From Anaerolinea thermolimosa (lineage in GTDB: Bacteria; Chloroflexota; Anaerolineae; Anaerolineales; Anaerolineaceae), in the NCBI RefSeq assembly GCF_001050195.2, contig NZ_DF967966.1:333411-397410 (forward strand): DNA of 64,000 bases. The letters are read 5' to 3'. This document shows positions 53,231-63,112 of this stretch, piece by piece (the stretch's first letter is position 1; the number at the start of each line of letters is the position of its first letter). The notes under the pieces were generated by a model that made no database searches, had not been told where the DNA came from, and saw nothing but the letters and a program-made list of their open reading frames with translations. The position numbers and the translations under genes were made by a program.

Positions 53231-54310
53231 CTATCCTTGTTCCGGTTTCCATGAAGCAATCATCACCTGCCCGAAGCCCAGCGCGGCACCGTCTTCGGTG
53301 ATGGCCTGCTGAGATAACTGCACCCCTCCCGTATGGGAGAAGTAATACACACTCCCTGCAGGGACGAAGCGCCGTGCAGGTTTCTGCTTCCGATTGAGCA
53401 GGTCGTACCCGCCCAGGGTTTGATAACGCGAAAGTGCCACGGCTTCCAACCTTACCTCGCCGGTGAAGAAAGCCTGCCACGAAGCCGGTTTCCAGCCCTG
53501 CGAGAAGTACGCCGGGGTGGCGAAATACACTTTGAAGAAGCGTGGCAGTTCACCGGTGTATCCCCATGACAATGAAGAGAGTTCTCCATCCTTCAGGGTG
53601 GTGTAACGCAGAGCGCGGCCTTCGCCACCGGCACGCATGATGCCCTGCGGGGGGAAATCCGCATATCCCTCTGTGATTTCCACCACCAGGCCGGCATCCT
53701 CAACCAGGCGGATATATTCCACCTCGTAGAGCATCCCCTCAACGGTGGATCGGCGTTGGGCATCGAGCTGAATGCCCAACCGCCGCTCAGTGACGAAAAG
53801 CTCAGCGGCTTTGACCGGCGTAACCAGCGCGCCCTGCTCCAGATAAGATTTCAACGTCTTTTCACTGAGAAACGCCCCTGGAGCGTTTTTGGTGATGATC
53901 CTGTTGGGTTTCTCCAGCAGGCAGGGCAGGGTTTCTTCCTTCCACACGCACCCGCCCGGGTTTGGCACCACTTTCATGGGCACCACCTGGCTGGCTTCAG
54001 CATCGGCCGGGTAGGCGTCTGCCGGGGTGGCAAAGTAGCGTATGACCCTGCCGTTCTCGCGGCGGGCAAGGAAAGGCCCGCGCAAACGCAACCCTTTGGA
54101 ATTGGCCGAATCACCGACCAGCTGGCGAATGGCTTCAGGATCATCCAGAGGGATCTTCCTGTGAGTCAGATAATGTGAGCGAATTACACCCTGGATCACC
54201 GAGGGAGGTGGCGGAAAGAGGCTGCGCGCCTCATGATCACTCTCAGCATTGAAGGGACGGCCGTCGCGAAACAGCAGGACATCTTCGGCTTCCATGAACA
54301 GGATACTCAT
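53231..54310 (-). CDS. cmr3: Cmr3 subunit
   Basis: 359 residues. LFMEAEDVLLFRDGRPFNAE and SLFPPPPSVIQGVIRSHYL are the Cmr3 signatures. The RAMP glycine region is near the end (GAALGFGQVMIA). It holds the crRNA 5' handle beside Cas10. The start overlaps the cas10 stop by four bases (ATGA). Confidence 0.95.
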   Translation of the reverse strand: MSILFMEAEDVLLFRDGRPFNAESDHEARSLFPPPPSVIQGVIRSHYLTHRKIPLDDPEAIRQLVGDSANSKGLRLRGPFLARRENGRVIRYFATPADAYPADAEASQVVPMKVVPNPGGCVWKEETLPCLLEKPNRIITKNAPGAFLSEKTLKSYLEQGALVTPVKAAELFVTERRLGIQLDAQRRSTVEGMLYEVEYIRLVEDAGLVVEITEGYADFPPQGIMRAGGEGRALRYTTLKDGELSSLSWGYTGELPRFFKVYFATPAYFSQGWKPASWQAFFTGEVRLEAVALSRYQTLGGYDLLNRKQKPARRFVPAGSVYYFSHTGGVQLSQQAITEDGAALGFGQVMIASWKPEQG

Positions 54311-56055
54311 TCTGCACCTCCAGAAGCAAGGAACCGGGCGATGATCAACCAGCGTGCAATTTCACCCATTGCGGATACTCCAGTTTTCTCCTTAATGGCT
54401 TTGTGCCATTCAGTCAACGTACCCAGCAATGCGTCTTTGCGATCCTTTGAGACCTTCTCCCCCGTGTGGCGATTGAATAGATACTGCAATATGCTTGTCT
54501 TGACTTCCTGTTTCAGGTCCTGAAGCATGGCAGTTTCGCGCGCCAGCAAATAAGGGAAGACCGCGGCAACTTCATCGTTTTGGAAAGCCTGCACCCACTC
54601 TGCTACCTGTGCCACATGCTCCCAGGGGCTGAGAGCAGAGAGCGCCTCACCGCCGCGTTTGGCAAGCGTGACGCACACCATTCCCTTGTTACCCAGGTCA
54701 TCCTTTTTGCCCAATTTAGCGCTTTTTTCAGCTTCGTGCAGCAGGCTTAGCGCCCGGGCAAGCGGGGTGAGATGGTGTGCAATTACCACCCCGGCTGATG
54801 CGGTTGCCAGAATACCCAAATCCTTTCCCACCGTGTTCTGATATTCCTCCGCCAGCTTTCGGGCAAGTTCCAGGCCTTTTTCACGGGAAGCCAGGAAGAG
54901 CACGTCATCCCCGCCGTTGTAGATGAGGAAACCACCCGCCTCTGGTTTCACGACCTTGCGCACCTGATTGGAAAACCTGGCGATGTTCTCGCTGAAACAG
55001 CGGTGATTTGCCTCTGCCTTCTCCTTATTCTCTAAAAGATGATCGATTTTCGCACCCACACCGTCGCCGTCGAACTGAATCAGCATGTAGTAGGGCGAGG
55101 GGGATTTTCTGGTTTTTTGGATCAGGCTCTTGAGTGTGCCGCGCACCTGCTGAAGTGCGGCCTCATCCACCTTCTCAACGTTATAGCTGTCCTTCATGCG
55201 CTGGCGGGTGAGAGTCTCTTCGAAGAAGAGGTCTCCGTCGTAGGGAAAAACTGCATCCTGCTTGCGGGCCCTGTAAAGCGGCAGTTTCTCCAGGGCCTGG
55301 CGGTAGCGGCTCAACTCATCTTGGGCTTTTTTCTGCGCTTCCAGATAAAAATCCCACGCCGCCACGGTGCTGGTAGAGGGGAATTCACGATCTCCGACCT
55401 CCCAGAAACGCTTGACCAGGGCGATGCTGTCGAGCAGTTCCCGTCCTTCGGGGCGCACCTGGGAAGATAAGATGTGCGGCTTCCTGGACATGGCTTCCCA
55501 GTACTTGCGGGCGGTCGCATATTTCTGGGTGCGCAGGGCGGTGCGCGCGCCGCTCAAGCTGTCCTTTTCCCCTTCTTCTTCGCTCTGGTCGAAGAGACGA
55601 CTGCGCTTGGCGCGCTCCAGCATATCGCGGGCGGCCTCATAAGCCTGAGCATAGTTCTCAGTTTCCGGCGCCACCGCCCAGAAAATTTGCCAGGGCGGTG
55701 CCTCCACAACCTGGCGCTTCCAGATGCGCTTCCAAAGGTCATCCTCTTCGAGGTAGGCTTCGGCGCGGGCTTTTTCAGCAATCTCCTGCCATTCCTTCAG
55801 TAAGGCTTGCCGCGCCTTTTGGGCAATTTCCGGTGCCTGCTCTTGGGACACACGGGCGACCAGCACGTTAGGGGTGTCGTTCTCCTGCAGTTGGGCGGGG
55901 TAAATCAGTTCTCCCGCGGTTTGAATCGCCTTTCCCGCTGCCTGAGCCAGCCGGGAGAGGATGGCGCTCCCGTTGAACAGGTCTTCACTGCGCCGCGCCT
56001 CGGCAATGAAGGACTGCACCGGCGAAAAGGTGAAAATTAACACGGCTTTGGTCAT
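54307..56055 (-). CDS. cas10: Cas10 (Cmr2), GGDD palm intact, no HD domain
   Basis: 582 residues, short for Cas10. The palm begins at once (FTFSPVQSFIAEARRSEDLF), so the N-terminal HD nuclease is absent. The cyclase keeps DGDG (near 327) and GGDD in YNGGDDVLFLAS (near 380). It should therefore make cyclic oligoadenylate on target RNA binding but not cut DNA itself. ATG 56055 overlaps the cmr1 stop. The frame is open 51 codons further upstream but that stretch lies in cmr1. Confidence 0.93.
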   Translation of the reverse strand: MTKAVLIFTFSPVQSFIAEARRSEDLFNGSAILSRLAQAAGKAIQTAGELIYPAQLQENDTPNVLVARVSQEQAPEIAQKARQALLKEWQEIAEKARAEAYLEEDDLWKRIWKRQVVEAPPWQIFWAVAPETENYAQAYEAARDMLERAKRSRLFDQSEEEGEKDSLSGARTALRTQKYATARKYWEAMSRKPHILSSQVRPEGRELLDSIALVKRFWEVGDREFPSTSTVAAWDFYLEAQKKAQDELSRYRQALEKLPLYRARKQDAVFPYDGDLFFEETLTRQRMKDSYNVEKVDEAALQQVRGTLKSLIQKTRKSPSPYYMLIQFDGDGVGAKIDHLLENKEKAEANHRCFSENIARFSNQVRKVVKPEAGGFLIYNGGDDVLFLASREKGLELARKLAEEYQNTVGKDLGILATASAGVVIAHHLTPLARALSLLHEAEKSAKLGKKDDLGNKGMVCVTLAKRGGEALSALSPWEHVAQVAEWVQAFQNDEVAAVFPYLLARETAMLQDLKQEVKTSILQYLFNRHTGEKVSKDRKDALLGTLTEWHKAIKEKTGVSAMGEIARWLIIARFLASGGAE

Positions 56056-56981
56056 TGGTTCCACCCCTTTATTTCGATCTTCTGCCCGCCGAAAGACTGA
56101 AGCACATTCAACACACTTTGATAATTGTGCCTGCCAGAGATCAGCCGGGAGGGTAAGACGGTGAGCAGCAGATGGTAGGCCTGAGAAGCATAGAAGATAT
56201 TCACCCACAGGGGCGACCCCTGGCGGGGAGAGATACCACCCAGATAATCGGCTTTGGGCATATTACGCATGACCATCGTCAGCGCTTCCTGAGATGTCCT
56301 GGCCCAATCCTTAACAAAGCGGATTTCTGCACCCTGTGCAGCACAGGGAAAAGCGGTTGGAATGGTTGGTAAAGAAACTACAGGTTGTTGTAATTGTTCT
56401 GCTAATTTTTTCCCCATACCAACTGCCGAACGCAAAATTTTATCGATACGTTTTGGGAACATATCCGGATTATCCGGGAACACAGGAATTAACGAAGGGT
56501 CAGTGCTCTTGATCACTTGCAAACTCCCTGCGCCTCTCCTGGAACGCAGTCCCAAACCTCCCAACCAGACGGCAAGGTTGAACGCCATACAGGCATTCAC
56601 CCACACCAGAAGGTCTACCGGGCGCGTGGTGCTCAAGATCACCTCAAATTGCTGTTTGGGTTTGAAAGCGCGGCGACTTCCTGAAGGCGTTTTATGGGGC
56701 AGAATAGGGTGTGGATCGGATAGAAGCGGCTTCTGCTGTACCTGAATGGCAATGGGCGAGCCGTACTCCGCATCCCCAAACACTTCCCGCTCCAGTTTCC
56801 TCAGCCCGGGTAAATTTTGATCCCCAATCACCCCGCCGAGAGCGGCGCGGAACCAGTAGCGCATGGCGCCGCGGAATGCCGGGGGGCGCAGTTCAGGCTC
56901 GCCTCGCGGATCGACCCCTCCCAGAAAGAGGGGGGTCACCGTTTCCAGTTGCACGCTCACCTGTTGTTTCCAGTTGAACAT
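56052..56981 (-). CDS. cmr1: Cmr1 subunit
   Basis: 309 residues, somewhat short for the family. LETVTPLFLGGVDPRGEPEL, PPAFRGAMRYWFRAALGG and LRSRRGAGSLQV are Cmr1 signatures. It binds the 3' end of crRNA and target. GGAGAG precedes ATG 56981. The 95-base gap upstream, after the CARF-HTH gene, may carry a promoter, but none is obvious. Confidence 0.9.
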   Translation of the reverse strand: MFNWKQQVSVQLETVTPLFLGGVDPRGEPELRPPAFRGAMRYWFRAALGGVIGDQNLPGLRKLEREVFGDAEYGSPIAIQVQQKPLLSDPHPILPHKTPSGSRRAFKPKQQFEVILSTTRPVDLLVWVNACMAFNLAVWLGGLGLRSRRGAGSLQVIKSTDPSLIPVFPDNPDMFPKRIDKILRSAVGMGKKLAEQLQQPVVSLPTIPTAFPCAAQGAEIRFVKDWARTSQEALTMVMRNMPKADYLGGISPRQGSPLWVNIFYASQAYHLLLTVLPSRLISGRHNYQSVLNVLQSFGGQKIEIKGWNQ

Positions 56982-57076
56982 AGTCTCTCCTTTCCTTCTT
57001 GGCGCGGTTTTGAAGATACCTTCTTTTTTTTCGCCTGTCGTCACAGACGGTTCCCATTCTCGATAGGAACTTCTTC

Positions 57077-57934
57077 CTATTCCGGTTCCTGCCCGAACAG
57101 GGAGGCAAACTCGGCAATAAAGGCAGCCCGGCTGGCACCCCCTGCGACCCCGTGCGTGCCCTTCCAATCTTCGAAGGCCCGGTAAATCCTGGTCAGCTGA
57201 TTGGCAATCGTATGTTCACTTTTCCCCAGCCGGCGGGCGATGGCGGCATTGTCCAGGCCTTCACGCACCAGCAGTTCCGCCACCCCGCGCAGCGCAGGCG
57301 ACAGGTGGTGCTCCCAGAACTCCCGCCGCCGCCGTATCACCTCGTGCAGGGTGAACTCCTGCTGACGGCGCAGGGCTTCCCAGGGATCATCCACCTCGGC
57401 GAGTAAGACCTGCACGGTTGCGGCATCGCTCCAGCGCACCACCGGTACTGCCACCACCTGGTAACGGTCTGGCGGGGTAGCGTGCATACGCCGCTCCGTG
57501 CCCGCCCAGGGCACCTCGGAGATCATGTGCCAGGCACGATCCTGTTCTCCAAAGAGCAATTGAGCCGCCACCATGGCATACACCGCCATGGTTTTGCGTC
57601 CACCGGTCAGGCTTAAATGCACTTTTTGCCCCATCTGGCGCGCCCGGCGGATGGCCCGGTATATGGACTGGAGGAATGCCCAGGTATCTTTTTCTGAGGC
57701 CAGGTCTTCGATAGGGCCTTCGGTGCCGCGAATGACTTCGTGACGGAAACGAATGGACGGGTAATAGGCCGGAAATTCCTGTTTCAGTTTTTGCAGAGCG
57801 GCTTCTACCACGCTGGCTGAGGTGTGCAAAACGAGAACTTCATCAATGGCAAAGCCCTGTTGCAACAACCAGTCCAGCATCCATGTGACACCCTGCGGTT
57901 CGGTGCCCAATGTGGCAATCAATAATTCATTCAT
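57077..57934 (-). CDS. CARF (Csx14/NE0113-like) protein fused to a LuxR-type HTH
   Basis: 285 residues. The N-terminal CARF fold has LLIATLGTEPQGVTWMLDWL and the ligand-motif strand HLSLTGGRKTMAVYA (106-120), close to the Csx14/NE0113 family. Residues ~211-256 form a GerE/LuxR helix-turn-helix (LRGVAELLVREGLDNAAIAR, RLGKSEHTIANQLTRIYRAF). No nuclease domain is present. It heads the cmr operon, so it may turn cyclic oligoadenylate into transcriptional control. Nothing shows whether it activates or represses. An 8-bp palindrome GACCGGTC (57951-57958) sits just upstream. Confidence 0.8.
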   Translation of the reverse strand: MNELLIATLGTEPQGVTWMLDWLLQQGFAIDEVLVLHTSASVVEAALQKLKQEFPAYYPSIRFRHEVIRGTEGPIEDLASEKDTWAFLQSIYRAIRRARQMGQKVHLSLTGGRKTMAVYAMVAAQLLFGEQDRAWHMISEVPWAGTERRMHATPPDRYQVVAVPVVRWSDAATVQVLLAEVDDPWEALRRQQEFTLHEVIRRRREFWEHHLSPALRGVAELLVREGLDNAAIARRLGKSEHTIANQLTRIYRAFEDWKGTHGVAGGASRAAFIAEFASLFGQEPE

Positions 57935-58040
57935 ATAAAGGGCGCGATACGACCGGTCTTATTTTTTCCCAATCCTGTTGGTCGCATCCGTCTATGCTAA
58001 TTCTAATATGAGTTTTGAAAAACACTCCTGAAAAAGGGGT

Positions 58041-58068
58041 AAAAAAACCGGCTCCCGTGGGAGCCGGT
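58041..58068 (-). terminator. intrinsic terminator of the pst-phoU operon
   Basis: ACCGGCTCCC (58047-58056) pairs with GGGAGCCGGT (58059-58068) in a 10-bp stem with a 2-base loop, followed on the minus strand by a run of seven T. It lies ten bases past the phoU stop. Confidence 0.9.
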
Positions 58069-58078
58069 CCGTCTGGCA

Positions 58079-58759
58079 TCAGTAGGCGGTTTCTTCGCTA
58101 TCATCGGTATCCAGTTCGAAGAGCTCGCCGGTGGCAATGTATACCGTTCGCTCGCAAATGTTGGTCACCCGGTCGGCGGCGCGCTCCAGGTTGTGTGCCA
58201 CCCAGACCAGCAGATTGGCGTCGTCAATAATTTCGGGGTTGGCAATCATGGTGGTGACAATCGCGCGATAGGCCTTATTGTACAGTTCATCGACCTGGTC
58301 ATCCTCCAGGACGATTTCACGAGCCTTTGCGGCATCTTCATTAATGAAGGCACTGAGGGCGCGGTGAAGCATACTGGCAGCCTGCTCTGCCATCTGGCTG
58401 AATTCACGCATGGGCATGGGCAGGGTGCTGTCGCCCAAGCGTATTACCACCTTGGCAATGCCCTTGGCATAATCGCCGATGCGTTCCAGTTCAATGATCG
58501 TTTCCAGCACCGAGGCGAGCAGGCGTAAATCACGCGCCATAGGCTGCTGGGTGGCGATGATAATGATGAGCGCATTCTCCAGGGCGTAGCGCTTTTCGTT
58601 AATGGCGATATCGTTGGCGAAGATCTTCTGCGCGGCAGAAATATCCCGGCGTTTCAGGGTGTCCACTGCGTTCAGCAGGGCCTGCTCCACCATGCTGCCG
58701 AGCAGCAAAACTTCATCCTGAAGCTGATGAATCTGGCGGTCGAGTGTTTCGCGGGGCAT
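58079..58759 (-). CDS. phoU: phosphate signalling regulator PhoU
   Basis: 226 residues, two three-helix PhoU bundles (LQDEVLLLGSMVEQALLNAV, ERIGDYAKGIAKVV; EDDQVDELYNKAYRAIVTTM, NLERAADRVTNICERTVY) with the metal-binding E/DxxxD-type patterns. PhoU links PstSCAB to the PhoR kinase and represses the response when phosphate is plentiful. It is last in the leftward pst operon, 27 bases after pstB, with AGAGGT before ATG. Confidence 0.97.
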   Translation of the reverse strand: MPRETLDRQIHQLQDEVLLLGSMVEQALLNAVDTLKRRDISAAQKIFANDIAINEKRYALENALIIIIATQQPMARDLRLLASVLETIIELERIGDYAKGIAKVVIRLGDSTLPMPMREFSQMAEQAASMLHRALSAFINEDAAKAREIVLEDDQVDELYNKAYRAIVTTMIANPEIIDDANLLVWVAHNLERAADRVTNICERTVYIATGELFELDTDDSEETAY

Positions 58760-58785
58760 CGAATACCTCTTTCCCTTCTTGCCGG

Positions 58786-59568
58786 TTAACCGAATCTGCC
58801 GGTGATGTAATCTTCGGTACGTTGATCACGCGGATTGGTGAAAATCTGGTGGGTTTCCCCATATTCTACCATGAGGCCAGCGCGATCATCATCCATGGTA
58901 AAGAAGGCCGTGTAATCGGAGGCGCGGGCGGCCTGTTGCATGTTGTGGGTGACGATAATGATCGTGTACTGACGCGAGAGTTCACGCATCAGTTCTTCGA
59001 TCTTTAACGTGGCAATGGGGTCGAGCGCCGAGCAGGGCTCATCCATGAGAATGATTTCCGGTTTGACGGCCAGCGCCCGCGCAATACACAGGCGTTGCTG
59101 TTGCCCCCCTGAAAGCGAAAGGCCGCTTTTCTTGAGGTTGTCTTTCACTTCATCCCAGAGCGCGGCATCGCGCAGGGTTTGCTCCACCAGTTCATCGAGG
59201 TTCCCCTTGTAGCCGTTGATGCGCGCTCCCCAGGCCACATTTTCATAGATCGACTTGGGGAAGGGATTGGGCTTTTGAAAGACCATCCCGATGCGCTGAC
59301 GCACCATCACCGGGTCGACGTCCTCAGCATAGATATTTTGCCCATGGAAGAGGATCTCCCCTTCCATGCGGAAGGAAGGGACAAAGTCGTTCATGCGGTT
59401 GAATGACCGCAGTACGGTGCTCTTCCCGCAGCCGGAAGGCCCGATGATCGCGGTGATCTTCTGGGGGACGATCTGCAAATCGACGTCCTTCACGGCGCGG
59501 AAGTTGCCGTAATAGAGATTCACGCCCCTGGTTTCAATGGCGTAGTGGTTGTTGGTTTCGTGAGTCAT
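58786..59568 (-). CDS. pstB: phosphate ABC transporter ATPase PstB
   Basis: 260 residues. Walker [11 protein letters not shown]-loop [17 protein letters not shown], signature [15 protein letters not shown], Walker [17 protein letters not shown] and the switch His in [20 protein letters not shown] are complete. It powers phosphate import. ATG 59568 overlaps the pstA stop (ATGA). Confidence 0.98.
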   Translation of the reverse strand: MTHETNNHYAIETRGVNLYYGNFRAVKDVDLQIVPQKITAIIGPSGCGKSTVLRSFNRMNDFVPSFRMEGEILFHGQNIYAEDVDPVMVRQRIGMVFQKPNPFPKSIYENVAWGARINGYKGNLDELVEQTLRDAALWDEVKDNLKKSGLSLSGGQQQRLCIARALAVKPEIILMDEPCSALDPIATLKIEELMRELSRQYTIIIVTHNMQQAARASDYTAFFTMDDDRAGLMVEYGETHQIFTNPRDQRTEDYITGRFG

Positions 59569-60800
59569 GTTCCTCGCTTGCTCAAACGGTTGCGCAGCAC
59601 AATGGCCACAGAATTGAGGGACAAAAGGACGACCAGTAGCACGAGAATGGCAGCGGCGGCAATGTTGCGGAACTCGGGTTGTGGCCGTGCAGTCCAATTA
59701 TAAATCTGGATCGGTAATGCGGTGAAAAATGAGAAAACCCCGGTGGGATCTTTATTGATCAGGCTGGAGGCGCCCACCAGGATGAGGGGGGCCGTCTCTC
59801 CGAGAGCGCGGGAGATGGCCAGAATGGTGCCGGTGAGGATGCCGGGCAGGGCATTGGGGAGTACATGGTGCCAGATTGTTTGCCAGCGGGTAGCCCCAAG
59901 CCCATAACTGGCCTGCCGTAAAGAGGCGGGCACGGCGCGGATGGCTTCCTGGGCATTAATGATGAGGATGGGCAGGATGAGCAGAGCCATGGTAAGACCG
60001 GCAGAGAGGATGGTACGCCCGTTGCTTCCCTGGATGCCGAATACAGCGCCGCTGGTCAGGTGAGAAAGGGTGCGCACGAAGATGGCCAGCCCCAGAATCC
60101 CGTATACAATAGAAGGCACTCCGGCCAGGTTATCGATATTGGTCTGAATGATGCGGTTGACGCGGTTCTCAGAAGCGTATTCTTCCAGGTAAATGGCGGC
60201 TCCCACCCCGATGGGGAAGGCGACCAGGATGGTGATGGCAATGATCCACAGCGAACCGAGCACGGCCGTGCGCACCCCGGCCAGTTCGGGCGTGGCCGAC
60301 ATACTGCGGGTGAGAAACCCCGGATTGAGCCACGAACGAAACTCTACCTGCAGGTTGGGGGTTTCAGCGCGCATGGCCGCAATTTCTTGCTCGATGGCTG
60401 CGCGCTGGAAGAGTGTTTCTGCCAGGGTGTAGCTCTTTCGAATGGTCGGTTTGACCACCTGCTCCATCACCAGGTTGATCAGGGTTTCTTCATCCAGGGA
60501 ATCGAGGGGGCCATTGTTCCGCTCCAGGGTGCGCAGACGGGTGCGGGTAAGGTGATCCTGGAGGATGGTGACCAATTCCGGGCGGGTCAGTTCAGTGAGG
60601 GGGCGTCCGGCAAGTGAGTTGCGGTCAACTGCATCGGTGATCACCACCAGCCCTGCGGCGCGGTTGAGGATGGTCAAAATCAGGGCGGCGAGTGCGATCA
60701 GCCCGATGAGGGTAGAGCTAAAAAAGACACCGCGCCAGAACTTGCCCCGGGCATGGCGTGCGGCCAGGATCGAACGGGGGGAGGTGAAGATGTTGTTCAT
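59565..60800 (-). CDS. pstA: phosphate ABC transporter permease PstA
   Basis: 411 residues, about 110 more than common PstA. The extra part lies between the first membrane helix (~28-50) and the permease core: a charged domain of ~130 residues ([40 protein letters not shown]) that should face outside. The core has [14 protein letters not shown] and six helices in the binding-protein permease fold. The EAA-like loop [20 protein letters not shown] contacts PstB. It overlaps pstC by four bases. Confidence 0.95.
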   Translation of the reverse strand: MNNIFTSPRSILAARHARGKFWRGVFFSSTLIGLIALAALILTILNRAAGLVVITDAVDRNSLAGRPLTELTRPELVTILQDHLTRTRLRTLERNNGPLDSLDEETLINLVMEQVVKPTIRKSYTLAETLFQRAAIEQEIAAMRAETPNLQVEFRSWLNPGFLTRSMSATPELAGVRTAVLGSLWIIAITILVAFPIGVGAAIYLEEYASENRVNRIIQTNIDNLAGVPSIVYGILGLAIFVRTLSHLTSGAVFGIQGSNGRTILSAGLTMALLILPILIINAQEAIRAVPASLRQASYGLGATRWQTIWHHVLPNALPGILTGTILAISRALGETAPLILVGASSLINKDPTGVFSFFTALPIQIYNWTARPQPEFRNIAAAAILVLLVVLLSLNSVAIVLRNRLSKRGT

Positions 60801-61750
60801 TCGTAGACCTCCCGGAAGCGCGCCACCAGCCGTCGGCTGAGGATGTTCAAAAGCAGGGTGGCCCCGAAGAGAAGCAGACCGATGGCGAAAATGCTGTTAT
60901 AGTCGGGGGTGTCATAGGCCACATCTCCACCGGAGATACGCGCGATGTATCCGGTGAGGGTTTCGGCGGAGAGGAAGGGGTTAAAGGTGAAGTTGGGGCC
61001 AGCACCAGCGGCCAGAGCCACGATCATCGTTTCGCCGATGGCGCGTGAAATGGCAAGAATAAAGGCGGCAATGATGCCCGAAAGTGCGGCGGGCACCACC
61101 ACCTGAAGAGCGGTTTCAAGGCGGGTGCCGCCCAGCCCGTAGGCCGCCTCGCGCAGAGACTGGGGGACTGCCGAAAGGGCATCTTCGCTCATGGAGCAAA
61201 CCAGCGGGAGAATCATAATTCCCATCACCAGGCCGGCGGAGAGGGTGTTATAGACCTGCACCTGGTCGCCAAAAAGCAGGCGCAGGAAAGGCGTCATGGT
61301 GGTGAGGGCAAAGTACCCGTAAACCACGGTGGGCACACCGGCCAGAATTTCGAGAATGGGTTTGAGGATACTCCGCGCGCGGGGTGAGGCATATTCACTG
61401 AGGTAAATGGCGGCGCTCAGCCCAAGAGGAAGGGCTACCAGCATGGCAAAAAAGGTAGTCATCAGGGTGGCTGTGACAAGCGGAAGCACGCCGAACTTCC
61501 CGATGGTGGGCTGCCACTCGGTTCTGGTGAAGAATTCGATCAGCGTCACCCCGGGCATCTGGAAAAAGAGGAGCGATTCTTTGCCAAGCTCGTAGATGAT
61601 TCCCAGGGTGGTGAGAATTGATACTGCCCCGCAGAAAAAAAGGAACCCCTGGATGAACATTTCTCCGAGACGCGGTTTTTTCTTGAGATGGATCGCTCGA
61701 ATGGATCCGGCATCGGCCAGGGGAGGATGGGTGATCAGTTCTTTTTGCAT
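60797..61750 (-). CDS. pstC: phosphate ABC transporter permease PstC
   Basis: 317 residues with six membrane helices. PstC markers are [38 protein letters not shown] and the coupling loop [23 protein letters not shown] 61750 has AGGG seven bases upstream; an ATG five codons earlier is possible. It overlaps pstA and follows pstS by 92 bases. Confidence 0.95.
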   Translation of the reverse strand: MQKELITHPPLADAGSIRAIHLKKKPRLGEMFIQGFLFFCGAVSILTTLGIIYELGKESLLFFQMPGVTLIEFFTRTEWQPTIGKFGVLPLVTATLMTTFFAMLVALPLGLSAAIYLSEYASPRARSILKPILEILAGVPTVVYGYFALTTMTPFLRLLFGDQVQVYNTLSAGLVMGIMILPLVCSMSEDALSAVPQSLREAAYGLGGTRLETALQVVVPAALSGIIAAFILAISRAIGETMIVALAAGAGPNFTFNPFLSAETLTGYIARISGGDVAYDTPDYNSIFAIGLLLFGATLLLNILSRRLVARFREVYE

Positions 61751-61842
61751 GAGTTTCCCTTCCATTTTGAGACATGTTCCCCTTCTCCTCTCAAGAAGGT
61801 GGGAGAAGGGGAAATCAGCCGGGAAGCGTTCGCAGGGTAAGC

Positions 61843-62931
61843 TTACGGTTTCATGGCCTCTTCCCAGAGCTGCATGTTTTTGTCGGCTGTTTCCTGGCTC
61901 ACGGGGAAGTAGCCAACTTTGCTGATCACACTGTTGACATTTTCAAGGTAGTAGCGAATGAAGGCGGCCACCTGGGGTTTGGCTTTCATGATGCCAGCGT
62001 CGGAGTAGATGAAGAGGGGGCGCGAGAGCGGGTAGCTGCCGTCTTCGGCGGTTTTTTCATCGGGTTTGACCCCATTGATGGAGAGAGCTTTGAGGTTAGA
62101 GCCTTCGCCTTTGTAGTACGCAAAGCCAAAGTACCCGATGGCATATTTGTTGCCTTCTACGCCCTGGACGAGGACATTATCATCTTCTGAAAGGTTGAGG
62201 TTTTTCGCATCCAGCGCCAGTTTCTTGGCATCCTCCAGGCTCTCCAGTTTGAGGGGTTTCTGGATGACAGTTTCAACGAAGAAGTCAAAGGTGCCAGAGT
62301 CGGTGCCGGGGGTGTAGCGCAGAATGGGTTCAGCCGGCCAGGCGGGGTTGACGTCGGACCATTTTTCGGCGGTAGTAAAGAGTTTGGTAAGCTCTTCCAT
62401 GGTGATGTTGGTGACGAAGTCGTTCTGGGGGTTGACCACCACGGTGAGCGCGTCGATGCCGACATGGAAGCCAATGGGGTTTCGGGGCGGGTTGAGTTTC
62501 TGACAATTCTCCACCTCACTATCCTTGATGGGGCGAGAGGCGTTGGAGATATCCGTCTCGCCGCTCTTGCAGAACCGTTCGAAGCCAGCGCCACTGCCGA
62601 TAATATCGTTTTTAACCTGGCCTTTGAAGCCATCGGCGACGAATTCTTCAATGATCGCTTCCGTAAGTGGCCCTACGGTAGAAGACCCTGCGGTATAAAT
62701 ATCGCCTGTGAGACTGGCCGGGTCATAAGGGTCAGCGGTAGGTTCGGGCTGGGTGGGTGCAGGCTGGGCCTGAGTTTCGGTGGGCTGGGGGAGGGTTGCG
62801 GTTGCCTCAACCATCGTGGCGGTGGGTTGAGCCTGGGTGGCGGTGGACGCTGCCATGGGAGCGCAGGCGGCCAGCAGGGTTCCAAACGCAACCAGCGCAG
62901 TGATGCTAACCTGAATGGATCGACGGAACAT
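61843..62931 (-). CDS. pstS: phosphate-binding lipoprotein PstS
   Basis: 362 residues. An N-terminal lipobox (GTLLAAC at ~17-23) anchors it outside the membrane, followed by a Thr/Ala/Gln/Pro linker (~30-70). Phosphate contacts are seen in [35 protein letters not shown] and [10 protein letters not shown]. It delivers phosphate to PstCAB. AAGGAGAAG precedes ATG. Confidence 0.95.
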   Translation of the reverse strand: MFRRSIQVSITALVAFGTLLAACAPMAASTATQAQPTATMVEATATLPQPTETQAQPAPTQPEPTADPYDPASLTGDIYTAGSSTVGPLTEAIIEEFVADGFKGQVKNDIIGSGAGFERFCKSGETDISNASRPIKDSEVENCQKLNPPRNPIGFHVGIDALTVVVNPQNDFVTNITMEELTKLFTTAEKWSDVNPAWPAEPILRYTPGTDSGTFDFFVETVIQKPLKLESLEDAKKLALDAKNLNLSEDDNVLVQGVEGNKYAIGYFGFAYYKGEGSNLKALSINGVKPDEKTAEDGSYPLSRPLFIYSDAGIMKAKPQVAAFIRYYLENVNSVISKVGYFPVSQETADKNMQLWEEAMKP

Positions 62932-63061
62932 GGTTCTTCTCCTTCATAAAAAGTAAGAATTAAATTGAGCAATCTGAGTTTATCTGACAGACTTTAATGG
63001 ACGAAAAAGGGGTGGTTAATGCGATGTAAACATCCGAATAAGGGTTTTTAAAATTCCAAAA

Positions 63062-63089
63062 CCTCCGGGAGGTTCAAACAGCCCGGAGG
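63062..63089 (-). terminator. intrinsic terminator after the PhoR-like gene
   Basis: CCTCCGGG (63062-63069) pairs with CCCGGAGG (63082-63089); on the minus strand the stem is followed by TTTTGGAATTTT. It lies 24 bases past the kinase stop and separates it from pstS. Confidence 0.75.
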
Positions 63090-63112
63090 GAGGAAGGGGA
63101 AGATGAGGAAAC

